Shown here: piece after piece, positions 28,619-38,439 of the stretch
How the letters are laid out: every line of letters begins with the position of its first letter
How positions within the stretch are numbered: the first letter of the stretch is position 1
DNA from: an uncultured Coprococcus sp.
GTDB taxonomy: Bacteria > Bacillota > Clostridia > Lachnospirales > Lachnospiraceae
Length of the DNA: 64,000 bases
Reading direction: 5' to 3'
NCBI GenBank assembly: GCA_934277375.1
Contig: CAKQTZ010000003.1
Location: 1-64,000, forward strand
Notes under the pieces: model-generated
Database searches by the model: none
The model's input: the letters and a program-made list of their open reading frames with translations, nothing else
What the model was told of the DNA's origin: nothing
Translations under genes and position numbers: made by a program

Positions 28619-29284
28619 ATGAAACGTGGATTACTTATTACTATGATGGCTGTTGTAATGACTGCCAGCCTTACAGCATGTGGTGGAGACAAGAATACAG
28701 AGGTAACAACTGCTGTTCCTGCTACAGAGGCAGCGTCTGAGGTGAAGAACGAATTTATTCAGTTTATAGGAACTGATATTCCGGGCGTGGAGACAAAGGA
28801 AAAGGAAGTAATGCAGAAGTATAATACATACTTTGCAGAGGGCTCATCAGTGGACGTGGATGCACTCCAGAAAGATCTCTCAGAGAATCTCATTCCTCAG
28901 TACGAAGAATTCCTTAAGTCTGTGGAGGCTATAGAAGTTAAGACTGACGAGGTGAAGAATCTCAAGGATCAGTATTATGATTCCATGAATACACAGTATC
29001 AGGCACTCCAGAAGATAGAGGCTGCACTTAAGAACAAGGATAAAGATGTTCAGTCAGAGGCACAGAATCTTCTTGCTGATGCAAAGAAGAAGTATACAGC
29101 ATATAACGATGCAGTGTATGCTCTGGCGCAGGAGGAGAATGTAACTCTCAAGGGTGACATAGCAACTACAGCAACTACAGAGTCTTCAGTGACAACAGAG
29201 GCAAATACTGAGGCCATTGACCAGAACGAGGTTATGGTGGATGATACTCCAAGCACAACAGAGGCTGAGACAGAGGCAGAGTAG
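28619..29284 (+). CDS. Secreted lipoprotein of unknown function
   Basis: 221 residues with a lipoprotein signal peptide: MKRG start, hydrophobic core and lipobox LTAC, so Cys21 should be lipidated and the protein anchored outside the membrane. The mature part is a helical, acidic domain (about 45-165, coiled-coil-like) flanked by Thr/Glu/Ala-rich disordered linkers (TTAVPATEAASE and a C-terminal TTEAETEAE). No family is recognised. A strong terminator follows. Confidence 0.85.
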   Translation: MKRGLLITMMAVVMTASLTACGGDKNTEVTTAVPATEAASEVKNEFIQFIGTDIPGVETKEKEVMQKYNTYFAEGSSVDVDALQKDLSENLIPQYEEFLKSVEAIEVKTDEVKNLKDQYYDSMNTQYQALQKIEAALKNKDKDVQSEAQNLLADAKKKYTAYNDAVYALAQEENVTLKGDIATTATTESSVTTEANTEAIDQNEVMVDDTPSTTEAETEAE

Positions 29285-29313
29285 TTAATTATCGTATCTT
29301 TTTAACAGATCAT

Positions 29314-29352
29314 ACAAAGGGCAGTGAGCACAGGCTTACTGCCCTTTGTATT
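29314..29352 (+). terminator. Terminator after the lipoprotein gene
   Basis: ACAAAGGGCAGTGAGC pairs with GCTTACTGCCCTTTGT (one mismatch) around a short loop, followed by ATTTATG. Confidence 0.85.
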
Positions 29353-29445
29353 TATGATATGAAAATGCATAGAGTTCACATTTTATACAAAAATGAATGT
29401 TATATTGTAGAAAGTTGGAAATAATTCTATATGTGGAGGTACGAT

Positions 29446-30123
29446 ATGGATTCGATAAAGGTACTTATGGTTGATGATGAGAGCAGAATGAGAAAACTCG
29501 TGAAGGACTTTTTGACCAGAGAAGGATATATTGTTCTCGAAGCAGGAGATGGAGAGCAGGCGCTTGATATATTTATGAACGACAAAAATATATCATTGGT
29601 CATTCTTGATGTCATGATGCCGAAGATGGACGGATGGGAGACCCTTAAGGAGATCAGAAAGTTCTCCCAGGTTCCGGTTATCATGCTCACAGCAAAGGCT
29701 GATGAGAGGGATGAGCTTCAGGGATTTGATCTGGGTGTGGATGAGTACATAACAAAACCATTCAGTCCTAAGATACTTGTTGCCAGGGTTGCTGCCATAC
29801 TCAGAAGAACCACGGATGCAGCCACGGAGGAGAAACTTATCGCCGGTGGTATAGAGATGGATCTGTCAGCCCATGTAGTGACAATTGATGGCAAGCCTGT
29901 AGATCTCAGCTTCAAGGAGTTCGAGCTACTTCAGTATTTTATTATGAACAAGGGTGTGGCGTTGTCGCGTGAGAAGATACTGAATAATGTATGGAACTAC
30001 GATTATTTCGGAGATGCCAGAACCATAGATACACATGTCAAGAAACTCAGAAGCAAGATGGGAGATAAGGGCGAATATATCAGGACCATATGGGGAATGG
30101 GCTACAAGTTTGAGGTTGAGTGA
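29446..30123 (+). CDS. OmpR-family response regulator
   Basis: A 225-residue two-component regulator. The receiver domain has acidic residues in VDDESRM, phospho-acceptor Asp55 in VILDVMMPKMDG, a conserved Thr in MLTAKAD, and Lys in YITKPFSP. The C-terminal winged helix (about 125-222) shows LSFKEFELLQYF and RTIDTHVKKLRSKMG. ATG 29446 was chosen because TGGAGG lies just before it. Its stop overlaps the start of the kinase (TGATG), so they form a coupled pair. The signal and targets cannot be read. Confidence 0.95.
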   Translation: MDSIKVLMVDDESRMRKLVKDFLTREGYIVLEAGDGEQALDIFMNDKNISLVILDVMMPKMDGWETLKEIRKFSQVPVIMLTAKADERDELQGFDLGVDEYITKPFSPKILVARVAAILRRTTDAATEEKLIAGGIEMDLSAHVVTIDGKPVDLSFKEFELLQYFIMNKGVALSREKILNNVWNYDYFGDARTIDTHVKKLRSKMGDKGEYIRTIWGMGYKFEVE

Positions 30124-31733
30124 TGAAGAGAGCGAAGAGAACATCTATCAGAACAAAGATAACATTATCCCTGGCGGCAACAATTCTTGTCATGGTTGTC
30201 ATGTCGTGTACCATAACTATGCTTTTTATTAAGAAGTATTTCTATAGAGGTATGGAGCAGATGCTTCTTGATACATACAAATCATGTAATGAACTTTTCG
30301 GACAGGATAAGGATATAGACAGTAAGGAACTGGCAAATGATGTCAAGAACCAGTCCGGTGCCATGATATTCATATTTGACAGTGCAAATATGCATGTGTA
30401 CACGACGGTGAATGAGGAGGCTGCTGTCTATAACAATCTGTCGTTTATAGCTGATTATTTCAATTACAGCGGCGGCAAAAATCCTGATAATCCCAAGATA
30501 AAGAGAAAGCAGATCGAAAAAACAGACAAATATGATATACAGATAACAAATGATAAAAACACAGGTAACAGCTACTATGATGTGGTTGGATTCCTTGACA
30601 ATGGGTTTGTTGTTATAATCAGAAAGCCAATATCCAGTGTGGATTCTACGATAGTTATATCACTAAAGTTCTTTTTTATCGTATTTTCTGCGGTGGCGAT
30701 ACTTGGATTTGTGATGATCTACTTTATAAGCAATGCGGTTGCAAAGCCGATAAAGAATCTTGCATCAGTTGCAAACCGTATGGCACAGCTTGATCTCGAT
30801 GTGAAGGTGGATCATGCATCCAACGATGAGATTGGCGAACTGGCAGACAGCATGAACGAGATGTCTTATCAGCTAAAGAATACGCTTACAGAGCTGCAGC
30901 AGGCAAATGCAAAGCTGCAGACGGATATTGATGAGAAGGTGCAGATAGATGAGATGAGGAAAGAGTTCCTGTCCCATGTATCCCACGAACTCAAGACTCC
31001 TATAGCACTCATACAGGGATATGCCGAGGGCCTTAAAGATAATGTCATAGAGGATGAAGAGAGTAAGGAATTCTATTGCGATGTCATTCTGGACGAGGCT
31101 GGCAAGATGAATAAGCTTGTCAGACAGTTACTTGATCTGAATGAACTTGAATTTGGTGTTGACAGGGTTCAACCTGTGGTATTTGACATAGACGCACTCA
31201 TAAAGAATGTTGTGGATTCATCGTCCATTCTGGTGGAGCAGAATCATGCAGTTGTGGAGCTTGCGGATGAGCTGAATGGTGTGTGCAACGTATATGCCGA
31301 TGAGTTCATGATAGAGCAGGTATTTACCAATTATTTTACAAATGCACTTCATTACTGCACAGATGGAGGCAAGGTCAGAGTGTGGACGGCAAATCAGGAT
31401 TATGACCAGCCAAGAAGGACTGATGATGGACTTATCACGGGCAACCTGAGAGTATTTGTATATGATGAGGGACCAAACATTCCTGATGATGAGCTTGATA
31501 AGGTGTTCATCAAGTTCTACAAGGTGGATAAGGCGAGAACGAGAGAGTATGGTGGAAGCGGTATAGGACTCTCAATAGTCGCTGCTTCCATGGCGGCCCA
31601 CAACAAGAACTATGGTGTATACAATGTGGAAAATGGAGTTGTATTCTACTTTGATCTCGATATCATAAAAGAGGATGATGGTGAACCGGAAATGATACCT
31701 GAGAATACCGCAGATAACACGTCAGAACAATAA
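30123..31733 (+). CDS. Membrane sensor histidine kinase
   Basis: 536 residues. Two membrane segments (about 13-36 and 178-200) flank an extracellular domain of about 140 residues; then HAMP (about 201-255), a short coiled coil, the dimerisation domain with His288 in SHELKTPI, and a HATPase_c domain with an N box (VFTNYFTNALHYC) and G box GGSGIGLSIV (about 477-486). It phosphorylates the adjacent OmpR-type regulator. ATG 30123 overlaps the regulator stop by one base. A terminator follows. Confidence 0.95.
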   Translation: MKRAKRTSIRTKITLSLAATILVMVVMSCTITMLFIKKYFYRGMEQMLLDTYKSCNELFGQDKDIDSKELANDVKNQSGAMIFIFDSANMHVYTTVNEEAAVYNNLSFIADYFNYSGGKNPDNPKIKRKQIEKTDKYDIQITNDKNTGNSYYDVVGFLDNGFVVIIRKPISSVDSTIVISLKFFFIVFSAVAILGFVMIYFISNAVAKPIKNLASVANRMAQLDLDVKVDHASNDEIGELADSMNEMSYQLKNTLTELQQANAKLQTDIDEKVQIDEMRKEFLSHVSHELKTPIALIQGYAEGLKDNVIEDEESKEFYCDVILDEAGKMNKLVRQLLDLNELEFGVDRVQPVVFDIDALIKNVVDSSSILVEQNHAVVELADELNGVCNVYADEFMIEQVFTNYFTNALHYCTDGGKVRVWTANQDYDQPRRTDDGLITGNLRVFVYDEGPNIPDDELDKVFIKFYKVDKARTREYGGSGIGLSIVAASMAAHNKNYGVYNVENGVVFYFDLDIIKEDDGEPEMIPENTADNTSEQ

Positions 31734-31745
31734 ATACTTTGCAAG

Positions 31746-31788
31746 AAGGAAACTTTTAGGCTATAATTCTAGGGGTTTCCTTTTTCTG
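31746..31788 (+). terminator. Terminator after the two-component operon
   Basis: AAGGAAAC pairs with GTTTCCTT around a 20-nt loop that contains further pairing (AGGCTATAATTCTAG region), followed by TTTCTG. Confidence 0.7.
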
Positions 31789-31834
31789 TTGGATTATGGC
31801 AGCCGCAAATATATCTATAAAATGGGAGAAGATT

Positions 31835-33736
31835 ATGTCATACAGTGCAAAAAATATTGAGGTGTTAAAGGGACTTGAGCCGGTACGACTGAGACCGGGA
31901 ATGTACATTGGCAATACAGGGCGAAGCGGACTGAACCACCTCATACAGGAGCTTATAGACAACTCGGTGGATGAGCATCTTGCGGGTTATTGCAACAACA
32001 TATGGGTGAGCATCAACGAGGATGGATCGGCAACCGTATCCGATGATGGACGAGGCGTTCCGGTTGATATCCATGAGCAGGAGGGAATACCTGCTGAGCG
32101 TGTTGTTTACACAGTATTGCATGCAGGTGGTAAGTTCAACAGTTCAACTTATAAGATAAGCGGTGGACTTCACGGAGTAGGTTCTGCGGTTGTAAATGCA
32201 CTGTCTAACAAGCTTATAGTGGATGTAGCCAGAGACGGTTACCTCTATCACGATACATATGAGAAGGGAATACCGACAACTGAGCTGGTTGACGGTATGC
32301 TTCCAAAGACAAAACTCAAGGAGAAGAGAACCGGAACCACGGTTACTCTATACCCTGATGATACAATATTCGAGACTGTAAAGTTCAAGGCTGATGCCAT
32401 CAAGCAGAGGATCAAGGAGACAGCATATCTGAATCCAAACCTTACGATCACATTCCAGAATAAGAGGGACGGCGAGGAGCCTATAGTGTTCCATCAGCCA
32501 GGGGGACTTGCAGCATTTGTTGAGGACATATCACAGGGACTCACACATACATCACCTGTTGTCGCCATATCCGGTGAGAAGGACGGAATCGCCGCTGACA
32601 TCGTATTCCTGATGACGGACGATGGTGAGGAGAATATCATAGGATTTACCAACAATATCACGAATCCTGAAGGTGGAACCCATGTGACGGGATTCAAATC
32701 AGCATTTGCCAAGCTTATCAATAATTATGCGAGAAATGAGCTTGGAGCTTTGAAAGAGAAGGATTCCAACCTGACAGGTGCAGACATAAGATCTGGCATG
32801 CAGGCTATCATATCCGTGAAGCATCCGGATCCTCAGTTTGAGGGACAGACCAAGACAAAGCTTTCCAATACGGATGTGTCAAAGGCTGTTGACGATATCG
32901 TGAAGGAACAGCTCACAGTTTATTTTGACAGAAATTATGATGTGCTGAAGGATATAGTGGACAGGGCGGTGGCGCTCTCCAAGAGAAAGGCGCTTGAGAA
33001 GTCCAAGATCAATATAAACAAGTTTTCATTTGAGGGAAATGGCAAGCTTGCAAAGCAGGAGTCCTCGGATTCATCTAAGTGTGAGATATTCATAGTCGAG
33101 GGGGATTCGGCGGGAGGCTCAGCCAAGACCGCGAGAAACAGAAAGTATCAGGCAATACTTCCACTTAGAGGTAAGATACTCAACGTGGAGAAGAAGCCTG
33201 TTGCAAAGGTGCTTGAGAATGCCGAAATCAAAGCGCTTATCAATGCATTTGGCTGTGGCTTCATGCAGGGTTACGGCAATGATTTCGATATAAGCAAGCT
33301 GAACTACGACAAGATAATCATCATGACGGATGCCGATGTGGACGGTGCCCATATAGCGACACTTCTGCTGACATTCTTCTATAGATTTTATCCTGACCTT
33401 ATCAGCGAGGGACATATATACATAGCTATTCCGCCTCTCTACAGAGTTGGCGAGGGCAAGAACATCAAATATCTGTACTCAGATGATGAGCTTGCAAAGT
33501 ACAGAAAGACGCATACAAGCAAGTTTACAATACAGAGATACAAGGGACTCGGTGAGATGGACGCAGACCAGCTCTATGAGACGACCATGAATCCTGAGAC
33601 TAGACTTTTAAAGCAGGTATCAGTGAACAGCCGTATTGAGGCAAATCAGCTCACACAGACGCTCATGGGAACGGAGGTTGCACCTAGAAGAGAGTACATA
33701 GAGACACACAGTGCGGATGCTGTACTCGATATCTAA
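31835..33736 (+). CDS. parE: Topoisomerase IV subunit B (ParE); GyrB-like
   Basis: The ATPase subunit of a type IIA topoisomerase, 633 residues. The GHKL ATPase domain shows ELIDNSVDEHLAG, SDDGRGVPVD and SGGLHGVGSAVVNALS, the transducer follows, then the TOPRIM domain with IVEGDSAGGSAK and IIMTDADVDGAHIATLLLTF. The length and the adjacent ParC-like gene support topoisomerase IV rather than gyrase, which in Firmicutes usually lies near dnaA. ATG 31835 has GGGAGAAG upstream; the longer frame from 31796 does not match the family. Confidence 0.88.
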   Translation: MSYSAKNIEVLKGLEPVRLRPGMYIGNTGRSGLNHLIQELIDNSVDEHLAGYCNNIWVSINEDGSATVSDDGRGVPVDIHEQEGIPAERVVYTVLHAGGKFNSSTYKISGGLHGVGSAVVNALSNKLIVDVARDGYLYHDTYEKGIPTTELVDGMLPKTKLKEKRTGTTVTLYPDDTIFETVKFKADAIKQRIKETAYLNPNLTITFQNKRDGEEPIVFHQPGGLAAFVEDISQGLTHTSPVVAISGEKDGIAADIVFLMTDDGEENIIGFTNNITNPEGGTHVTGFKSAFAKLINNYARNELGALKEKDSNLTGADIRSGMQAIISVKHPDPQFEGQTKTKLSNTDVSKAVDDIVKEQLTVYFDRNYDVLKDIVDRAVALSKRKALEKSKININKFSFEGNGKLAKQESSDSSKCEIFIVEGDSAGGSAKTARNRKYQAILPLRGKILNVEKKPVAKVLENAEIKALINAFGCGFMQGYGNDFDISKLNYDKIIIMTDADVDGAHIATLLLTFFYRFYPDLISEGHIYIAIPPLYRVGEGKNIKYLYSDDELAKYRKTHTSKFTIQRYKGLGEMDADQLYETTMNPETRLLKQVSVNSRIEANQLTQTLMGTEVAPRREYIETHSADAVLDI

Positions 33737-33809
33737 GCTTATATAGAGTTATATTTGAGAAATACTGCACAGAGTGTTTTCACAGTTTGTATGATGAAAG
33801 GGATAGATC

Positions 33810-36086
33810 ATGTCGGAAAAGATATTAAATGTAGATTATGAGAGCGAGATGGGACAGTCATATGTGGACTATTCCATGTCGGTTATAACAGAGAGAGCTC
33901 TCCCGGATGTAAGGGATGGATTAAAGCCTGTCCAGAGAAGAATACTTTACTCACTGGACGGTCTTGCAGGCTCCGACAAGCCACACAGAAAATGTGCAAG
34001 AATAGTCGGAGATACAATGGGTAAATATCATCCACACGGAGACAGTTCCATATATGAAGGACTTGTAAATATGGCACAGAACTGGAAGCTGCCGATACCA
34101 CTTGTTGACCCACACGGCAACTTTGGTGCGGTGGACGGCTCCGGTGCGGCTGCCATGCGATACACTGAGGCGCGCATATCCAAGTACACAGAGGATGTGT
34201 GTATGAAGGATCTTCCGTTCTTCAAGGACCAGTTCATACCGAACTTTGATGGAACGGAGACAGAGCCGACTTTCCTGCCTTTCCAGGTGCCAAATATCCT
34301 GGTGAGCGGTTCAACTGGTATCGCTGTAGGTATGGCGACAAATATTCCTACACACAATCTTGGAGAGGTCATAGATGCCACAGTTGCATATCTGAATGAT
34401 CCTGAGATAGAGCTTGAGGATCTGCTTGCGCTCATGCCGGGTCCGGATTTTGCCACAGGCGGAATCATCAATGCCACACCTGAGGAGCTGTACAATGTGT
34501 ATGCCACAGGACTTGGCAAGATCAAGGTGCGAGGTAAGGTTGAGGTCAGGGATATCGGATATGGAAGAAAGAGTATCTGTGTCACAGAGCTTCCATATAC
34601 CATGATCGGAGGCACTGCCAAGTTCCTCGACACTGTTGCAGAGCTTGTCAGAAACAGAGAGCTTCCTGCGGTCGTGGATATTGCGGACAGAGGAGACAAG
34701 AACGGTGAATGTCTGTGTATCGATGTGAAGAAGGGAACTTCTGACGAGGAGATACAGAACATCATCAATATATTATATAAGAAGGCAGCCCTTGAGGACA
34801 CATTTGGCGTGAATATCAACTGTATCAACAACGGCAAGCCTGAGGTCATGGGACTCAAGAAGATACTGAAGGTATACACAGATTTCAAGTACGGTCTGTA
34901 TGACACCAAGTACAGAAAGCTTCTTGCACAGCAGGAGGAGATCAGAGAGATCAAGATGGGACTCCTCACAGCGGTTGACTGTATAGACCTGATCATAGAG
35001 ATACTCCGCGGAAGTACAAAGGTTGCAGATGCAAAGGCGTGCCTCATGCATGGTGATACATCTAATATCAAGTTCAGATTCAAGGGCTCAGAGGCGGATG
35101 CGAAGTTCCTGTGTTTCACAGAGAAGCAGGCTGATGCGATACTTGCCATGAGACTTCAGAAGCTCATTGGTCTGGAGATCAATGCCCTCAAGAAAGAGCT
35201 GGCAGACGCTGAGAAGCTCATCAAGAAGTACACAAGGCTTATGGAGTCCAGAGATGCCATGAAGCAGCAGATGATAGATGACATGCATGAGATCAAGGCA
35301 AAGTATGCCATACCTAGAAGAACACAGATCCACAATTATGGAACTGTTGTTGTGAAGAAGGCTGAGGTCGTGGCTACAGATGTGGCTGTTCTTCTCGACA
35401 GATTCTATTACATCAAGGTCGTAGATGCAAATGTATACGAGAAGAACATAGAGCAGATCACGAAGGATTACAGATTTGCGGTTAAGTGTCAGAATCTTGA
35501 CAGGATAGCGGTTTTTGCCGACAATAATCAGGTGTATACGATCAAGGTTGCCGACATCATCAAGCTTCAGGCGAAGAAGAACACCAGCAAGAAGGGCGGA
35601 GGAAGTCTTATAGGACGTCTTGCCGACAAGGGAATCCAGGTGTTCGAGTTCTGCAACATGAACGGTGACGAGAACATCCTGTTCATGGACTGTATAGAGC
35701 ATTTTGTGACAGACAAGCTGCTGTTCGTCAGCAAGCAGGGACTTGCAAAGATTGTTGACGGCTCTGCATTTGACACCACAAGGCGTGCTGCAAATGCTTC
35801 AAAAGTCGGTGATGATATAATTTACATAGGTAAATTCTCTGAGGGAGATTTTATTATTGCACAGTCAGAAAAAGGATATTACATAAGAGTTGATATTTCC
35901 GAGATCCCTGAAAAGGGCAAGGGCGCAGCGGGAGTCAAGCTCATCAACTTAGAGGGTGACGATGTCATTGAGTCGGTATTTGTGGGAAGCACAAAGGATA
36001 CCTTCAAGGTTGGAGACAACGAGATAATCTTCACCAGAGTTAAGCCGGGCAAGCGCGGCGGCAAGGGAAGCAAGCTTAGGTTCTAA
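33810..36086 (+). CDS. parC: Topoisomerase IV subunit A (ParC); GyrA-like
   Basis: The breakage-reunion subunit, 758 residues. The winged-helix domain shows [28 protein letters not shown] (quinolone-determining region, Ser79 and Glu83) and catalytic Tyr118 in AAMRYTEAR. The tower and a coiled coil follow ([15 protein letters not shown]), then a C-terminal beta-propeller. No canonical GyrA box (QRRGGKG-like) is seen, which favours ParC over GyrA. It starts 73 nt after parE and ends in a basic [11 protein letters not shown] tail. Confidence 0.88.
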   Translation: MSEKILNVDYESEMGQSYVDYSMSVITERALPDVRDGLKPVQRRILYSLDGLAGSDKPHRKCARIVGDTMGKYHPHGDSSIYEGLVNMAQNWKLPIPLVDPHGNFGAVDGSGAAAMRYTEARISKYTEDVCMKDLPFFKDQFIPNFDGTETEPTFLPFQVPNILVSGSTGIAVGMATNIPTHNLGEVIDATVAYLNDPEIELEDLLALMPGPDFATGGIINATPEELYNVYATGLGKIKVRGKVEVRDIGYGRKSICVTELPYTMIGGTAKFLDTVAELVRNRELPAVVDIADRGDKNGECLCIDVKKGTSDEEIQNIINILYKKAALEDTFGVNINCINNGKPEVMGLKKILKVYTDFKYGLYDTKYRKLLAQQEEIREIKMGLLTAVDCIDLIIEILRGSTKVADAKACLMHGDTSNIKFRFKGSEADAKFLCFTEKQADAILAMRLQKLIGLEINALKKELADAEKLIKKYTRLMESRDAMKQQMIDDMHEIKAKYAIPRRTQIHNYGTVVVKKAEVVATDVAVLLDRFYYIKVVDANVYEKNIEQITKDYRFAVKCQNLDRIAVFADNNQVYTIKVADIIKLQAKKNTSKKGGGSLIGRLADKGIQVFEFCNMNGDENILFMDCIEHFVTDKLLFVSKQGLAKIVDGSAFDTTRRAANASKVGDDIIYIGKFSEGDFIIAQSEKGYYIRVDISEIPEKGKGAAGVKLINLEGDDVIESVFVGSTKDTFKVGDNEIIFTRVKPGKRGGKGSKLRF

Positions 36087-36146
36087 TACATTTGCATGCA
36101 TGAGCAGAATATCTATTATAATATAGGCATAAGATAATACAGATAC

Positions 36147-36196
36147 TTGACGTACAGTTTTCTGTACATTATAATATAAGTACAGAAAACTGTACA
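36147..36196 (+). promoter_or_regulatory. yefM-yoeB promoter with two operator palindromes
   Basis: A -35 TTGACG (36147-36152) and -10 TATAAT (36170-36175) are 17 bp apart. Two 16-bp perfect palindromes, GTACAGTTTTCTGTAC (36152-36167, between the boxes) and GTACAGAAAACTGTAC (36180-36195, over the start site), are reverse complements of each other, 28 bp centre to centre. Each ends in TGTACA, the core hexamer known for E. coli YefM-YoeB autoregulation. Confidence 0.85.
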
Positions 36197-36217
36197 TGAA
36201 TTTGAGGAGGTGTTCTT

Positions 36218-36484
36218 ATGTTAGCTGTTAATTATACAAACTTACGCGACAATATGAAAAAGTATATGGATAAAGTTACAGATGATTATGAAACAATGAT
36301 TGTAACTCGTAAGGATAATAAAAATGTTGTTATGCTGTCTGAAGAGGCATATAATAACTTGATGGAAAATGTGTATGTAATGGGAAATAAAGCCAACTAT
36401 GATTGGTTAATGGAATCGAAAGCACAGCTTGAAAAAGGAAAATTTGCTGTTCATGATCTGACGGAGGTATCTGCGGATGAATAA
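36218..36484 (+). CDS. yefM: YefM/Phd-family antitoxin
   Basis: 88 residues. The N-terminal dimer/DNA-binding fold is typical (NYTNLRDNMKKYMDKVTDD, then VVMLSEEAYNNLMEN), followed by a toxin-binding tail. It neutralises YoeB and, with it, represses this operon through the TGTACA palindromes upstream. GAGGAGG precedes the ATG. It overlaps the toxin gene by 8 nt. Confidence 0.95.
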   Translation: MLAVNYTNLRDNMKKYMDKVTDDYETMIVTRKDNKNVVMLSEEAYNNLMENVYVMGNKANYDWLMESKAQLEKGKFAVHDLTEVSADE

Positions 36485-36740
36485 GGTCTTTACTGATAAT
36501 GGTTGGAAAGACTATGTTTATTGGCAGACGGAAGACAGAAAGACACTAAAGAAAATAAATAGTCTTATAGAAGATATATGCAGAAATGGAAATGAAGGTA
36601 TTGGCAAACCTGAACCGCTAACTGGAAATCTGGCTGGTTTTTGGAGCAGACGAGTAAATGATAAGGACAGAATAATATACAAGATAGATGATGATAACGT
36701 ATATATTCTTGCTTGTAGATATCACTACAGTGACAGATAG
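36477..36740 (+). CDS. yoeB: YoeB-family mRNA interferase toxin
   Basis: An 87-residue RelE-superfamily RNase that cleaves mRNA in the ribosome A site. Residues equivalent to E. coli YoeB are present: Glu46 in KPEPL, Arg59 and Arg65, and the C-terminal His83-Tyr84 in RYHYSDR. The toxin therefore looks intact. The start ATG lies within the antitoxin end (8-nt overlap), giving translational coupling. It sits just left of the integrated element. Confidence 0.95.
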   Translation: MNKVFTDNGWKDYVYWQTEDRKTLKKINSLIEDICRNGNEGIGKPEPLTGNLAGFWSRRVNDKDRIIYKIDDDNVYILACRYHYSDR

Positions 36741-36789
36741 AAGCTGTGTGCCAGTGGGAAGAGATATAATATAGATCAAAAGATGTTAG

Positions 36790-36826
36790 ACTTGAAAGGA
36801 CAGAGACAGATGATTTCAATTTTGGA
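36790..36826 (+). repeat. Left attachment repeat (attL)
   Basis: The 37-bp sequence ACTTGAAAGG...TTTTGGA is identical to 49232-49268. It carries the ribosome binding site and the start ATG (36810) that hisH uses at the right end. Here the frame runs into only 21 codons. Confidence 0.9.
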
Positions 36827-36875
36827 CTATGATTGCGATTATCTTCTCAAACCTACTGTAAATATAGCATTATAA
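36810..36875 (+). pseudogene. Orphan 5' start of hisH left by integration
   Basis: ATG 36810 with the hisH ribosome binding site opens MISILDYD, identical to the HisH N-terminus, then diverges and stops at 36873. It is a 21-codon relic at attL; a TATAAT at 36765-36770 may still transcribe it. Confidence 0.7.
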
Positions 36876-36902
36876 GGTGCATAGTGAAAAAATCTTCTGA
36901 TT

Positions 36903-36928
36903 ATACTAATTATTTACTAATTACAATG
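36903..36928 (+). repeat. Left arm-type repeat
   Basis: ATACTAATTATTTACTAATT followed by ACAATG matches 49117-49142 at 24 of 26 positions in direct orientation. The position about 77 bp inside attL suits an integrase arm site. The rest of 36929-37165 shows no gene. Confidence 0.65.
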
Positions 36929-37165
36929 CCTTAAATGCATACCAAAATTAAAATCGAATAGAATATTAGGACATCTAAATAAGTCCATATACTTGTATTT
37001 ATTATGAGTATGTGGGCTTATTTTAGTGCCTTAAAATTCAAGGTGAGGAAATATACATAAAAGTCATTTGAAACCGAATATGAGCCATATAAGCCCATTT
37101 AAGCCATTATATAACGTGGTATAAGAAATAGTGATTTCATTTGAAGAATTGGAGGAAGAAACAGA

Positions 37166-37492
37166 TTGAAAGAAGAAATAATTAAGTCTGGTATTGTAAG
37201 ACGGATTATTGAAAGAGTTGAAAATGAGAATGGATTGTTTATATCACCAGAGACAACAGATATTATCCTGACAGCATTTTTAGATACTGTAGAAGATATT
37301 TTATCTGAAGGTGATAGCATCAAATTAAAAGGTTATATGACTATCTATCCGCAGCTATATAAATCAAGGCAGATTACCATTTTCAAATCTTGTATAGGTC
37401 GGAATCTGGTATTGATACGATTGCAAAAGATGAAGTATTTGTGTGTCTATTTGACTATAAATCTACATGGACTTCTAATTATGGTAGGTTAA
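37166..37492 (+). pseudogene. Truncated HU-like DNA-binding domain gene
   Basis: From TTG 37166 (GGAGGAAG upstream) about 70 residues match HU-type/Bac_DNA_binding-like accessory proteins (IVRRIIERVENENG, EGDSIKLKGYMTIYPQLYK). After about 37377 the frame turns into unrelated basic residues and stops at 37492. The next gene's sequence begins in another frame at the same place, so a deletion has fused two broken genes. Confidence 0.6.
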
Positions 37493-38418
37493 TTCAGAAG
37501 TTGGATAATGGCACATATCAGCTTGTAAAGGGTGTATATTCAAGATCCACAAAGGAATTGACCTATACGCTTGACAGGAATGTTTATTTCAAGTCTAAGA
37601 ACAGATGGGGATATAAGAAAGAGAAGGTAACTGCCAGTGACCTTGTAATTAAGATGTTTGTTGTCAATTATGACATGAAAAATAATACTATGGTGTGGCA
37701 TAAGAACAATGATACAAAGGATAATTACTACAAACATTTATTCCCAGTCACCGATAAACAATACAATGAGATTTTAAGAGTGCATGAACAGGACGGAGCA
37801 ATCACCGATAGGCAGATTATGGAGATTGTCAATGCGGTAGAGTTTAAGCCCGATGATTGGAAACCTTGGTATAATAAAAGAACATATGAAAGTGTCGGCT
37901 ATGTCGGAGGAGATATTGATTATGAATCATACTCATTTATCAAGTGGAAGAACATGATTCAGAGGTGCTATAGTGATGTTGTGCATAAATTAAAACCTTA
38001 TTACATGGACAAGGAAGTTTGTATTGAATGGCAGAACTACCAGAATTTCAAGATATGGTTTGACACACATTATATTCCAGAAACTAAGGTCGATCTGGAC
38101 AAAGACCTGCTCTATAAGGAAGGTAATATCTACAGTCCAGAAACGTGTGCTTTTATGACGCATTTCTTGAATACTGTATTTGAAGATAGAGGAATCGAAA
38201 GCAATATCCAGCAGAATGATGATGGTACATATTCAGTATCAATGAATGTTCTTAACAAAAAGATTGATATAGGTGTATTCGATTCAGAGGAAGAAGCACA
38301 TACTGGATTTATAGATGGCAAGATTGATTATATTTGTGATCTTGCGGAAAAGTGTAAGGGCAAAGTGCCAGATTATGTATATGAAGGTATGCTGAATTAT
38401 AAGATTGAAATTGACTAA
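37363..38418 (+). pseudogene. 5'-truncated phage-type protein
   Basis: An open frame (readable from 37363 after a TAA; first possible start TTG 37390) encodes about 340 residues. The N-terminal part (EVFVCLFDYKSTWTSNYGRL) resembles phage-encoded proteins. A later segment, IKWKNMIQRCYSD to CIEWQNYQNFKIWFDTHY and SPETCAFMTHFLN, resembles phage HNH/AP2-adjacent hypothetical proteins. There is no ribosome binding site and its start lies inside the broken HU-like gene, so its 5' end is missing. The function is unknown. Confidence 0.5.
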
Positions 38419-38439
38419 TAATCGGAGGTGGCAGATTTA

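Noticed and set aside
34028-35149. Long minus-strand frame opposite parC
   Set aside because: High codon bias in parC opens the opposite frame; no domain or ribosome binding site is seen.
31835-36086. Naming the pair gyrB-gyrA
   Set aside because: The lack of a GyrA box and the separate location favour parE-parC, although gyrase cannot be excluded without the rest of the genome.
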